Shown here one piece after another: positions 41,022 through 50,285 of a DNA stretch of 64,000 bases. The DNA is from CAZHGD01 sp964531735 (GTDB lineage: Bacteria; Armatimonadota; UBA10988): positions 71,958 to 135,957 of the forward strand of contig CAZHGD010000003.1 of NCBI GenBank assembly GCA_964531735.1, read 5' to 3'. The position numbers and the translations under genes are program-made. Within the stretch, counting starts at the first letter, position 1, and the number at the start of each line of letters is the position of its first letter. The notes beneath the pieces were generated by a model. The model did no database searches. It saw only the letters and a list, made by a program, of their open reading frames with translations, and had not been told where the DNA came from.

Positions 41022-41951
41022 ATGCACCCATATTCCGGCCGGTGGTGGCTGCCGCTCGGCGCGGTGGTCCCTCTGGCGGTCCTGACTCTCTCGGCCGGCT
41101 GCGCCCGCGCGCAAGGCGGGCTGGAGCGCCGCGACAACGTGGAGTACGGCCAGGTTGACGGCGAACGGCTGTTGCTCGACCTGACCGTGCCGAAGGCCCC
41201 GGCGACCGGCTTGCGGCCGGTCATGATGGTCGTCCACGGTGGCGCGTGGCGGAGCGGCAGCAAGTCGGGCGGCGGCGAACGCGGCCTGGCTGGTGCCATG
41301 GCGCAGCGCGGCTACGTGGTGGCGTCGGTCGAGTACCGGTTCGCGCCGAAGTGGCACTGGCCGGCGCAGATCGACGACGTGCAGCGGGCCGTGCGCTGGA
41401 TGCGCCAGCATGCCGCCGAGTTCGGCGCCGACCCGCAGCGGGTGGGCGCCATCGGCGGTTCGGCCGGTGGGCACCTGGTCTCGCTGTTGGGCACCATGGC
41501 CACGCGCGAGGAGGTCGATGCCGAGCTGACGGGTGTGCCCAGCCAAGTGCAGGCGGTGGTCGATCTGTTCGGGCCGGCCGACCTCACCTTGGACACCTAC
41601 CTGGCCGAGCTGCCCGATCCGGCGACCCGGCCGCTGCTGACGCAACTGCTCACCGACTTCCTCGGCCAGCCGTTCGCCGCCGCGCCGGCCCGGTGGCGCG
41701 AGGCCTCGCCACTCAGCCACGTCAGCGCCACCAGCGCGCCGTTCTACATCATCCACGGCACCGCGGACAAGCTGGTGGGCGTCAACCAGTCGCGGCGCCT
41801 GGCCGCGGCCCTGGAGAAGGCCGGCGTCGAGGTCAAACTCGACGTGCTGGAGGGCCTCGGCCACGGTCCCGAGAAGGCGGAGCACCAAGCCCCCTTCACG
41901 CAGGCCATCACCCGCGCCGTCGAGTTCCTCGACCGGCACCTCAAGCGCTGA
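41022..41951 (+). CDS. Exported alpha/beta-hydrolase (acetyl-esterase-like), possible lipoprotein
   Basis: A 309-residue serine esterase. The N-terminus is a signal sequence that could end in a lipobox (LTLSAGC), giving a lipid-anchored protein. The oxyanion motif is VVHGGAW near residue 70, the nucleophile Ser is in GAIGGSAGGHL near 150, and the acid Asp and catalytic His are in IIHGTADKLVG (about 248) and EGLGHGPE (about 280). This matches the BD-FAE/xylan-esterase-like group that removes acyl groups from polysaccharides. AGGAG is seven bases before the ATG at 41022. It leads a five-gene cluster of secreted glycan-related proteins. Confidence 0.88.
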   Translation: MHPYSGRWWLPLGAVVPLAVLTLSAGCARAQGGLERRDNVEYGQVDGERLLLDLTVPKAPATGLRPVMMVVHGGAWRSGSKSGGGERGLAGAMAQRGYVVASVEYRFAPKWHWPAQIDDVQRAVRWMRQHAAEFGADPQRVGAIGGSAGGHLVSLLGTMATREEVDAELTGVPSQVQAVVDLFGPADLTLDTYLAELPDPATRPLLTQLLTDFLGQPFAAAPARWREASPLSHVSATSAPFYIIHGTADKLVGVNQSRRLAAALEKAGVEVKLDVLEGLGHGPEKAEHQAPFTQAITRAVEFLDRHLKR

Positions 41952-42026
41952 CCAGGCGGCGCTGCCGAACCGCCGCGCAGGAGTGCGACGCACCGTGGCG
42001 AACAGCGGCGCCACAGGTGAATGGCT

Positions 42027-44309
42027 ATGTCAGGCGGTTGGTGGACGGTACGGCGGTGCTGGGTTGGGTTGGCGGTGGGTCTGGTCGCGGCGGCGTCCGG
42101 TCCGGCCGCGGAGTTGCTGCCTTGGCAGCAGTGGATCTGGAAGGCCGACACGGCCGAGGTCAAGCCGCTCGACATCTACGGCCTGCGTTGGACCACCAAC
42201 AGCAAGCTGGCGCTGGCCAAGGAGCCCGGCCCGTTCGGCGCGCCGTACTTCAACTTCGATGTGACGGTTAGTCACCACCATCCAGGCCAGTACCCGATGG
42301 GCTGGCCGTCGTTCGAGACGCGCCCGGCGCCGCCGCTCAGCTTCAGCGGGTACGACGCGCTACAGTACTGGGTGCGCGTGGACACCGACTGCAAAGGCCC
42401 CATCTCGCTACGGTTCATTCTCTGGTCGGGCGGCGCGGGTCGTGTGAACGAGCCGATCACCGGGCTAAAGCGCGGCGAGTGGGTGCAGGTGACCCAACGG
42501 CTGGCGGGCCTGCCGGCGCTCGACCAGATCGACCGGGTCCACTTCTTCCTCTGCGAGAGCGACTACCAGGACAAGGACGTCCTGCACTTCCAGGTGGGCG
42601 GCTTCCGGCTGGCCAAGCTGGTCAAGGAGAAGTCGAAGCTGGCCGCGGACGAGGCGGCTTGCGGTCTGTGGGTCGGCGAGCGGGCCGACCGGAGCGAGCG
42701 GGCCGTGCTGCTGGAGCCGGGCACAGCCGAACTGCCCGCGACGCTGCTGGTCGAGACCGGCGCCCAGCGAGCGCTGACCACCAGCGACACCTGGCGCGTC
42801 CGGCTGCACGAGGTGTTCACCGGGCAGCAGACCGTCCGCGAGCTGCCCCTGCCGCAGGCGGTGGCCCCCGGCACGGTGGCGCGGCTCACCGCCCGCGTGC
42901 CGCTCACCGGTCTGGCACCGGGCTACTACCTGGCGGTCAGTGACCTCCAGCGCGACGGCCGCTCACTGCTCGGTGGCCGGGTGGGCTGCGACGATTTCTA
43001 CGTCAAGAAGCCCGGCGAGACCATGGCCTACACGGTGCTGTCGGTCCGTGCGGGCATGTGCCAGTGGGTGCGCGACCTGCTCCACGGCGACTTCATGGGG
43101 CACACGCGCATCGCCCTGCCGCATGTCTACGATCCGCTGGACCCGAAGACCTACGGGCGGTTCCTGCAGCTCTACACCATCGTGGCCGGCAAGCACACCG
43201 AGGGCAACGAAGCCGGTGACACCGGCCTGGTGTATGCCGCGCAAGCGTTCCGCGCTGCCGGCGACACGGTGCGCTGCAAGTTTGTGGAAGGGCTGCTGGA
43301 AGACAGTCTCAACCACATGATGAACCGCATGCAGGCCCCCAGCGGCGCCACCATCACCTGGGCCAACGAGCTGGCCGACAACGGCGTGATCGAGGGCCGC
43401 GGCGGACCGACCGAGGCCTTCGGCAGCTACGACTCGAACCAGATCGGTGAGTGGATTCGCCCGCTGGCCTACGCCATGCTCTACTACCGCACCGTGCCGG
43501 GCCGCGAGGACTACGCGCGGCGGCTGAGCGCGGCCAGCCGCCGCGCCGCCGAGTACCTCGTGCGGCACTCGACGCGCGACTCCGACGGCCTGGCCAAGGT
43601 GGTTCGGCACCTGCATCTCAGCGAGACACCCGACGGCCAGGTCAAGCAGGTGGTCTACCAGCAGGAGGGCCGGCAGTGTGACGTCTACCTCGGCCGCGCC
43701 CTGGCCGGCGTGTCCTACTACGCCTACGCCATGCAGGTCGCCGGCGAACAGGTGCCGGAGCACTGGTGGCCGGTGCTCGACAACACGGTGCGCTGGTCGG
43801 CGCGCAAGATGAAGCCCAACGGCTGGTTCGACTGGCAGTGCGCCGACATCGTCGAAGGCGGCTGCCACACCTTCCTCGGCAACATCTACATCGGCGAAGG
43901 TCTGTTCGGCTGCTACCTGGCCGACCGCCGCGCCGGACGTGCCGAACAGGCCAAGGAGGCCGCCGAGGCGACGCGCAAGGCCTACCGCTACGTCACCGAC
44001 GACTGCTATATCAAGGGCCAGAAGTACGAGTACCCGCTGGAGTTCTGGGTCGGGCCGTATGTCTACTGGCTGTTCCAACAGTACCTGGACCTGTGCGGCC
44101 CGGACGCGAAGCTGACCGACTGGCTGACGGTGCTGGACCGCCGCTGGAGTGCCGAGCGCGGCTGGCACGATTTCCTCGATCGCGCGCCGTCGGGCGGCTG
44201 TGGTCGGACCGAGACCAACGGCATGTTGGTGATGGCCATCATGGGTTACCTCGGGCTGAAGCAGATGGCCACGGCGCAGCAGCCGTGGGTGTGGGAGAAG
44301 TGGCGATGA
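42027..44309 (+). CDS. Secreted two-domain protein: CBM-like front, alpha/alpha-toroid rear
   Basis: A 760-residue exported protein with a signal peptide (CWVGLAVGLVAAASGPAA). Residues 30-190 look like a carbohydrate-binding jelly roll (YDALQYWVRVD; LSFSG; VHFFLCES). Residues 200-300 form an Ig-like sandwich. From about 340 onward is a helical toroid with aromatic active-site-like segments: GPTEAFGSYDSNQIGEWIRP, KPNGWFDWQCADIVEGGCH and YEYPLEFWVGPYVYWLF. The fold suggests a polysaccharide lyase or unsaturated-glycoside hydrolase, but I cannot name the family. GTGA lies eight bases before the ATG at 42027. The stop overlaps the next start (ATGA), so translation is coupled. Confidence 0.7.
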   Translation: MSGGWWTVRRCWVGLAVGLVAAASGPAAELLPWQQWIWKADTAEVKPLDIYGLRWTTNSKLALAKEPGPFGAPYFNFDVTVSHHHPGQYPMGWPSFETRPAPPLSFSGYDALQYWVRVDTDCKGPISLRFILWSGGAGRVNEPITGLKRGEWVQVTQRLAGLPALDQIDRVHFFLCESDYQDKDVLHFQVGGFRLAKLVKEKSKLAADEAACGLWVGERADRSERAVLLEPGTAELPATLLVETGAQRALTTSDTWRVRLHEVFTGQQTVRELPLPQAVAPGTVARLTARVPLTGLAPGYYLAVSDLQRDGRSLLGGRVGCDDFYVKKPGETMAYTVLSVRAGMCQWVRDLLHGDFMGHTRIALPHVYDPLDPKTYGRFLQLYTIVAGKHTEGNEAGDTGLVYAAQAFRAAGDTVRCKFVEGLLEDSLNHMMNRMQAPSGATITWANELADNGVIEGRGGPTEAFGSYDSNQIGEWIRPLAYAMLYYRTVPGREDYARRLSAASRRAAEYLVRHSTRDSDGLAKVVRHLHLSETPDGQVKQVVYQQEGRQCDVYLGRALAGVSYYAYAMQVAGEQVPEHWWPVLDNTVRWSARKMKPNGWFDWQCADIVEGGCHTFLGNIYIGEGLFGCYLADRRAGRAEQAKEAAEATRKAYRYVTDDCYIKGQKYEYPLEFWVGPYVYWLFQQYLDLCGPDAKLTDWLTVLDRRWSAERGWHDFLDRAPSGGCGRTETNGMLVMAIMGYLGLKQMATAQQPWVWEKWR

Positions 44310-47300
44310 AGTCGGTTCTACTGGCCGCGGCGCTGTGTCTGGCCGCAGCCGGCGGTCTAGCTCAAACGGCGCAGTCCGACCCCGGCGCGCACCTGGTGCT
44401 GCGCTACGGCGGCGTGCGCATCGTCACCGGCGATTCGCTGCTGCTCATGGACGGTTCGTACAAGGCCATCGTCGACGCCCTGCGCGACCCGAAGACCGAG
44501 CGCACCGCCACCAGTGAGACCGCGCGCTTCGCGACGCCGCTCAGCCAGGTGGTCCGGACCGTCACCCAGCAGGGCGACGTGGTCGAGGTGCGGTACGTCA
44601 TCGACCTCAAGCCGGAGCCGCGCGGGCGCTTCGTAGAGCTCAACCTGGCGGTGCCGGCGGCCGTGGCGGCCACGTTCGAATCGCACGGCAAGTCGCACGA
44701 CGCGTTGCGTAGCGCCGAGGAGCTGACCGTGCCGTCGCTGCTCGGCGAGTTGCGCTTCGACGTGCGCGGCTCCACCAGCCCGTGGAGCTTCGACGACATG
44801 CGCCGCGCCGAGTGGTCCAAAGCGTTCCGCCTGCGCTTCGCGCCGGGCTACGATCCGGCCAAGGGCCTGCAGGCCACGGCCGTGTTGCGGTTCCAGCCGG
44901 CGCCGACGCGTGCAGCCGCGTGGACCGACTTGGATGTCGCCGCCGCTGGCAACCGCGGCCTGCGCGACGACGTGGCCGACGACGGCCAGGGCGGCTGGAC
45001 CGACCAGGGCGCCAACGACCTGCGCTGCTTCAAGCCCGGCCGGTACACCTTCAGCGGAGTGCCGCTGCGCGTCGGCGAGCAGGTCGCCGTGCTGCGCGGT
45101 GGCGAGCGGCCGAAGTTCCCGGCCGCCAGCCCGGCGGTGCCGGTCGGCGCCAAGGTCGCGCGGCTCTACCTGCTGCACACCTGCGCCTGGTCGGCCGGTC
45201 ACCGTGAGCCCATCGCCGAGTACGTGGTGGACTACGCCGACGGCCAGACGGCGGTGGTGCCGGTGCGCTACGGCGTGGAGGTCTGCGACTGGTGGGGCGC
45301 GGCGGAAGCGATTGAGGCGCGGCTGGCCTGGTCGGGCGACAACGGTCAGGCCACCGTCGGGCTCCACTTGGCGCGCTGGTCGAACCCCCGGCCGGACGTG
45401 GCGGTGAAGACCGTGACCATGCGGTCGCGCCAAACCGCGGCGGTGCCGGTCTGGCTGGGCGCCACGGCGCTGCTCGCCGGTGCCGCGCCGGCCGAGCAGA
45501 CGCAGTACCTCGACGCGGCGTGGTCGGAGCGGCGCGAGCCGACGGTCAACACGGCCGACTGGTTCGCCTGCCCCATCGCCTGGCGCGACGGCATCGAGCC
45601 GGGCAGCGCGCTGGACGTCTCGGCGCTCAACGAGGCGCCGGCGGGCAAGCAGGGCTTCCTGAAGGTCAAGGGCGGCCACTTCGTGTTCGAGCGCGGCGAC
45701 GACCGGCCGGTGCGCTTCTGGGGCACCAACGCCGCGCTGTATGGCCCGTTCCCCGAGCAGAGCGATGCGCCGGGCATCGCCCGCTGCCTGGCCCGCCAGG
45801 GCGTCAACATGGTGCGGCTGCACCTCTACGCGGTGTATGAGAACACGATGATTGCCAAGGACGGCTCGCTCGATGCCGCCGCCCTCGACCGCTTCGAGTT
45901 CTACATCGCCCAGCTCAAGGCCCAAGGCATCTACTGCTACATGGACCTGAACGACGGCATGTTCTACGACCGTCTGGTGGGCCGGAAGCTGCCGGTGGGC
46001 AACGAGCCGCTGAAGATGGTCTCGCTGTTCAACCGCGAGCTGATCGACGCGCAGAAGAAGCTGGCCCGCGACCTGTTCAGCCACCGGAACCCACACACCG
46101 GTCTGCGGCTGTGCGACGACCCGGCGATCGCGCTGTACGAGATCACCAACGAGAACTCGATGACCATGGGCTGGGGCGCGCTGTCGAAGCGTGTCCCCGA
46201 GCCCTACTACAGCGAGCTGCGCGGGCTGTGGACCGCCTGGCTGCAGCGCCAGGGCAAGCCGGCGCGCGACCTGCCGACGACGCTTGGCGAGCAAGGCGCC
46301 GATGACGATTCGCGCCGCTTCGGCGCCGAGCTGCAGCGGCGCTACCTGGAGGAGATGCGCGAGTGCTTCCGCCAGATCGGCGTCAAGGCCCCGATCTCGG
46401 GCACCAACATCACCTTCACGCTGGGCGACCTGTGGGCCAGCGAGAACATGGACTACACGGGTGACCACGGCTACGCCGACCACCCGAACGTGGGCGTGCG
46501 GCCGATGACCTTCGCCAACCTGCCGACGGTCACCGCGCCGGCGCACACGGTGCGTATGATCCCGACCTTCGCGCGCGGCAAGGTGGCGGGCAAGCCGCTG
46601 GTGGCCGGCGAGTGGAACTGGTGCTTCCCGAACGACTACCGCTGCGAGGGCATGCCGCAGATGTCCGCCTACAGCGCCTACCAGGACTGGGACGCGCTGC
46701 TGTTCTACTGCGCCACCGGCTCGTTCGACGGCGGCCGCTGGGAACGCTTCCGGCAGTCGCCGAACATCCTGATCCACTCGCAGCAGACCGACCCGGCCAC
46801 CTGGGGCCTGTCGCAGATCAGCGCGCTGCTCTACCGGCGCGGCGACGTGCGCGTGGCGCAACAGACGGTGCGCCTGGCCTATGGTCCGAGCGAGGTGTGG
46901 AGCAACCGCACGCCACTGAGCCGGCTGCCGTTCCTGCCCGCCGTGGCGCGCGTGGAAGCCGAGCTGGTGCCGCAGGCGCCGACAGGCTGGCTGACCGAAC
47001 TGGGCGCGACGGCCGCCCCGGCCGAGCTGTTCAGCGCGGTGACCAAGCGACTCCAGATCAGCGGCTGCTCCGATGACCGCGTGACCAGCGACACGGGCGA
47101 GATCGTCCGCGAGCCGGCGCTGGGCATCCTGCGTGTCGATACGCCGCGCACGCAAATGGCCAGCGGCTTCCTCGCCAAGGTCGACGAGGTGGCCCTGGGC
47201 AACCTGTCGGTGAGTTGCGGCACGCGCTTCGCCACCGTGGCGCTGTCGTCGCTGGACGGCCAGCCGCTGGAGCGCTCGGGCCGGATGCTGCTCACTGCGG

Positions 47301-47557
47301 TGGCCAACGCGCGCAACACCGGGCAGCAGAGCGAGAATCGCCGCCTGCTCGACGGCGGCAAGGTGCCGGTCATCGCCGAACCGGTGCAGGCCACCTTGCG
47401 CCTGAAGGCCCGTCAGCCCGAGCAGCTTCGGGTTCATCAGCTCGACCCGCTGACCGGCCGTCGCCTGGCCACGGTGGCCACCAAGGTGGACGGACAGCGG
47501 GCCCAATTCGCCATCGGGCAGGCCAACCGGACCATCTACTACGAGGTGGTCCGCTAG
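44306..47557 (+). CDS. Large secreted glycoside hydrolase, GH5/clan A-like
   Basis: A 1083-residue exported enzyme. Its signal peptide is MKSVLLAAALCLAAAGGLAQ. The first 430 residues are beta-sandwich domains. A TIM barrel follows from about 450 to 800: VRFWGTNAALYGPFPEQS, GVNMVRLHLY and IYCYMDLNDGM. The acid/base is Glu616 in YEITNENS, and Glu769 in VAGEWNW is the probable nucleophile. These two strand-4 and strand-7 Glu residues are the clan A pattern. A beta C-terminal domain ends the protein. The glycan substrate is unknown. It is translationally coupled to the preceding toroid protein, which suggests that they act on the same polymer. Confidence 0.83.
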   Translation: MKSVLLAAALCLAAAGGLAQTAQSDPGAHLVLRYGGVRIVTGDSLLLMDGSYKAIVDALRDPKTERTATSETARFATPLSQVVRTVTQQGDVVEVRYVIDLKPEPRGRFVELNLAVPAAVAATFESHGKSHDALRSAEELTVPSLLGELRFDVRGSTSPWSFDDMRRAEWSKAFRLRFAPGYDPAKGLQATAVLRFQPAPTRAAAWTDLDVAAAGNRGLRDDVADDGQGGWTDQGANDLRCFKPGRYTFSGVPLRVGEQVAVLRGGERPKFPAASPAVPVGAKVARLYLLHTCAWSAGHREPIAEYVVDYADGQTAVVPVRYGVEVCDWWGAAEAIEARLAWSGDNGQATVGLHLARWSNPRPDVAVKTVTMRSRQTAAVPVWLGATALLAGAAPAEQTQYLDAAWSERREPTVNTADWFACPIAWRDGIEPGSALDVSALNEAPAGKQGFLKVKGGHFVFERGDDRPVRFWGTNAALYGPFPEQSDAPGIARCLARQGVNMVRLHLYAVYENTMIAKDGSLDAAALDRFEFYIAQLKAQGIYCYMDLNDGMFYDRLVGRKLPVGNEPLKMVSLFNRELIDAQKKLARDLFSHRNPHTGLRLCDDPAIALYEITNENSMTMGWGALSKRVPEPYYSELRGLWTAWLQRQGKPARDLPTTLGEQGADDDSRRFGAELQRRYLEEMRECFRQIGVKAPISGTNITFTLGDLWASENMDYTGDHGYADHPNVGVRPMTFANLPTVTAPAHTVRMIPTFARGKVAGKPLVAGEWNWCFPNDYRCEGMPQMSAYSAYQDWDALLFYCATGSFDGGRWERFRQSPNILIHSQQTDPATWGLSQISALLYRRGDVRVAQQTVRLAYGPSEVWSNRTPLSRLPFLPAVARVEAELVPQAPTGWLTELGATAAPAELFSAVTKRLQISGCSDDRVTSDTGEIVREPALGILRVDTPRTQMASGFLAKVDEVALGNLSVSCGTRFATVALSSLDGQPLERSGRMLLTAVANARNTGQQSENRRLLDGGKVPVIAEPVQATLRLKARQPEQLRVHQLDPLTGRRLATVATKVDGQRAQFAIGQANRTIYYEVVR

Positions 47558-47581
47558 TACCGGACCCAACCGGAGACACTG

Positions 47582-48988
47582 ATGAAGCCATCGAGCGCCA
47601 ATCGTTGGCCGCTGGTCGCCGTGCTGCTGGCCGTGGCCTGGCTGTCGGCCGCGGAGACGGATGACCCGGTGGGCTTCTGGCAAGGCCACCTGGAGGGCGC
47701 CGCCGAGGCGGTGCTGAAGGTCGGCGTCGCGATCGAGCGGCAGCCGGATGGCCAGCTCAGCGGACAACTCGACATCCCCGAGCAGGGCCTGGTGGGCTTG
47801 CCGCTGGACCTGCTGCGCTTCACCGGCCGGCGCCTGCGCTTCGGCCACAAGGGCACGCGCCTGCTGTTCGACGGCGAGCTGAGCGCCGACGGCCAGACCA
47901 TCACCGGCACCATCTCGCAGTCCGGGTTGCAGGTGCCGCTCCGCTTCCGGCGCAGCCGGGAGCGCCTGGCGCTCGATCGCCCGCAGCATCCCAAGCCGCC
48001 GTATCCCTACCGCACCGAGGAGCTGACCATCGACGCGCCCGGTGGCGTGAAACTGAGCGCCACCGTGACGGTGCCGGCCGGTACCGGACCGTTTCCCGGC
48101 CTCGTGCTGATCCACGGCTCCGGGCCGCAGGACCGTGACGAGACCATCTTCGGGCACAAGCCGTTCTGGGTGCTGGCCGATGCACTCACCCGGCGCGGCG
48201 TCGCGGTGCTGCGCTACGACAAGCGCGGAGTGGGCAAGTCGACCGGCCCGACCGCCACCGTCACCTCGCTCGACTTTGCCGGCGACGCCGAAGCGGCGCT
48301 GGGCGCCCTGCTGGCGCGACCCGAGGTGAACCGCGACCGGGTTGGTCTGCTCGGCCACAGCGAAGGCGGCCTGATCGCGCCGCTGATCGCCGGGCGCCGC
48401 GAGGGTGTGGCCTTCGTTGTGCTCCTGGCCGGGCCGGGCGCCACGGGCGCCGAGGTGCTGCGGCACCAGGGCAGCCTGATGCAGCGCAAGCTGGGCACGC
48501 CCGAGGAGCGCGTGGCCCGTATCGACGCCGCCTACCGCCAGGTCATGGCGCTGGTCACCTCGACACAGAGCGCCGCGGCATTGGCCGGGCCGTTGCGTCC
48601 GTTGGTCAAGGAGCTGGTGGCCGCGCAGGGCGGACCGGACCGCGACGAGGTGATCAACGTGGCCGTGGCGCAGTTCCTGCTGCCCTGGCTGCGGTTCTTC
48701 GCCGCGTACGATCCGGTCCCGGTGCTCAAGAAGGTCCGCTGTCCGGTCCTGGCGCTCTTTGGCGAACTCGACACGCAGGTCGATCCGGCGCAGAACCTGC
48801 CGCCGCTGGCGGCGGCGCTGGAGGCCGGCGGCAACCCCGACTATACGGTGGTCAAGCTGCCCCGCTGCAACCACCTGTTCCAGACGGCCCGGAGTGGTCT
48901 GGTCACCGAGTACATGGCCCTGACCGAGACCATGGCGCCGCGGGCCCTGGAGACCATTGCCGACTGGGTGGTGGCCCGCACGCGCTGA
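47582..48988 (+). CDS. Exported alpha/beta-hydrolase with N-terminal beta domain
   Basis: A 468-residue secreted serine hydrolase. A signal segment (WPLVAVLLAVAWLSAAE) precedes a small beta domain (about 30-130), as in many peptidase-S9/dienelactone-like exported esterases. The hydrolase core has LVLIHGSGPQDRDE as oxyanion loop, the nucleophile Ser in GLLGHSEGGLIAP near residue 260, Asp in LFGELDTQV near 395, and His in RCNHLFQ near 430. GGAGA lies just before the ATG. It starts 25 bases after the glycoside hydrolase and probably removes acyl groups in the same pathway. Confidence 0.88.
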   Translation: MKPSSANRWPLVAVLLAVAWLSAAETDDPVGFWQGHLEGAAEAVLKVGVAIERQPDGQLSGQLDIPEQGLVGLPLDLLRFTGRRLRFGHKGTRLLFDGELSADGQTITGTISQSGLQVPLRFRRSRERLALDRPQHPKPPYPYRTEELTIDAPGGVKLSATVTVPAGTGPFPGLVLIHGSGPQDRDETIFGHKPFWVLADALTRRGVAVLRYDKRGVGKSTGPTATVTSLDFAGDAEAALGALLARPEVNRDRVGLLGHSEGGLIAPLIAGRREGVAFVVLLAGPGATGAEVLRHQGSLMQRKLGTPEERVARIDAAYRQVMALVTSTQSAAALAGPLRPLVKELVAAQGGPDRDEVINVAVAQFLLPWLRFFAAYDPVPVLKKVRCPVLALFGELDTQVDPAQNLPPLAAALEAGGNPDYTVVKLPRCNHLFQTARSGLVTEYMALTETMAPRALETIADWVVARTR

Positions 48989-49052
48989 AGCGCGCCACCG
49001 GGCAGGACAGGTCGGTTCGTCGCCGAAACGGCCGGTTACTCAGGAGCGTTGG

Positions 49053-50135
49053 ATGGCCGCGATGACAGGTCGCGAACGCGTCAACCGGATGTTGCAGCGG
49101 CGGGACCATGATCGCGTTCCTCGTTTCGACGCCTATTTCCCCGAGGCGATCGCGCGTTGGCAGACCGAAGGCTTCGCCGGCGAGGCGCCGGATGTGTTGG
49201 CACTGCTGTCCGCCGACTTCCTGGACTTCTGCTGGAGCTTCCCCGCGCCCTATCGCGACGGTGAGCGGCTGGTGTCGCAGACCGACGAGTGGTTCGACGA
49301 ACGCAACGAGTTCGGCGAGACGGTGCGCTACTTTCGTGACCCGACCCGCTGTCAGCAGCACCTGTCCTACGAGGCCGACTGCCGCGCCGCCTGGGAGCAG
49401 TACACCAAGCCGGCCCTGCTGGCGCCCGAGCTGCATGTGGACCTGGAGGAGGCCGAGTTGCAGTGGGCCTTGGGCCGCCGGAGCGGGCGCTGGTGCTTCC
49501 TCATCGGCATCGACCCGTTCCAGGCCGGCCGGCACCTGCTGGGCGACGAGGTGATGCTGCTGGCCATGGCGGCCGACCCGGAGTGGATCCGCGACCTCTC
49601 GGTGACCTACACCGATCTGGTGTTGCGCGACTGGAGCGCCATCGTCGAGGCCGGACTGCATCCGGACGGCGTCTGGATCGCCAGTGATCTGGCGTACCAA
49701 CTCGGGCCGCTCTGCTCGCCGCAGATGTACCGGGAGCTGATCCTGCCCGACCACCGACGGTTGTGTGAATGGGCGCACGCCCACTCACTCCAGGTGATCT
49801 TCCACAGCAACGGCAAGGTCCACGACCTGCTCGACGACTGGGTGGCCATCGGCGTCGATCTGCTCGTGCCGTTGCAGGCCCAAGCCGGCATGGAACTCGG
49901 CCGGATCGGCCGCAGCCATGGTCGCCGCCTGGGGCTGATGGGCAACATCGACACCACCATCCTGGCCGCCGGCGATCCCGGCCGGATCGAGGCCGAGGTG
50001 GCCACCAAACTCGCCGCCGGCAAGGCCACCGGTGGCTATGCCTTCTGCTGTGACCAGATGGTCGGCGAGACCATCTCGTGGGCCAGCTACCGGTTGCTGA
50101 TCGAGTTGCTGGCGCGCTACGGCAGCTACAGCTAG
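49053..50135 (+). CDS. Uroporphyrinogen decarboxylase (URO-D) superfamily protein
   Basis: A 360-residue TIM-barrel protein of the URO-D/MtaA superfamily. It starts TGRERVNRMLQRRDHDRVPRFD, contains LIGIDPFQAGRHLLGDEVM, DGVWIASDLAYQLGPLCSPQMY and IFHSNGKVHDLLDDW, and ends with a GNIDTTIL loop. These proteins either decarboxylate porphyrins or move methyl groups with corrinoids. Companions here are glycan genes, so true heme synthesis is doubtful and demethylation of O-methylated sugars or aromatics is possible. CAGGAG is six bases before the ATG. Its TAG stop begins an 18-base direct repeat. Confidence 0.85.
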   Translation: MAAMTGRERVNRMLQRRDHDRVPRFDAYFPEAIARWQTEGFAGEAPDVLALLSADFLDFCWSFPAPYRDGERLVSQTDEWFDERNEFGETVRYFRDPTRCQQHLSYEADCRAAWEQYTKPALLAPELHVDLEEAELQWALGRRSGRWCFLIGIDPFQAGRHLLGDEVMLLAMAADPEWIRDLSVTYTDLVLRDWSAIVEAGLHPDGVWIASDLAYQLGPLCSPQMYRELILPDHRRLCEWAHAHSLQVIFHSNGKVHDLLDDWVAIGVDLLVPLQAQAGMELGRIGRSHGRRLGLMGNIDTTILAAGDPGRIEAEVATKLAAGKATGGYAFCCDQMVGETISWASYRLLIELLARYGSYS

Positions 50136-50285
50136 CCCGTCCGGCGCCGTCGTCACGTAGCGGCGACCCTTGGGTCGCCCGGCGGCGGGCCACCAAGCGC
50201 CAACCGGGCAGTGACAGGGCGGGCACCAGGCCCCGTCCCTACCGGACAGGATCTCCGAGCGGCTACTTAGCCCGTCCGGCGCCGT
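50133..50285. repeat. REP-like palindromes bordered by an 18-bp direct repeat
   Basis: TAGCCCGTCCGGCGCCGT occurs at 50133-50150 and again at 50268-50285. Between the copies lie a perfect hairpin GGCGACCC-TT-GGGTCGCC (50162-50179) and an imperfect palindrome around GGGCGGGCACCAGGCCCCGTCC (50218-50239), both of the REP style. The first direct-repeat copy starts with the stop codon of the URO-D family gene. The second covers the last codons of the Mrr-like gene. Confidence 0.7.

Noticed and set aside
44357..48874. A 1505-codon open frame on the minus strand
   Set aside because: It lies opposite two clear enzyme genes with signal peptides and catalytic motifs. Its translation is low-complexity Arg/Gly/Ala/His, as expected of antisense frames in G+C-rich DNA.
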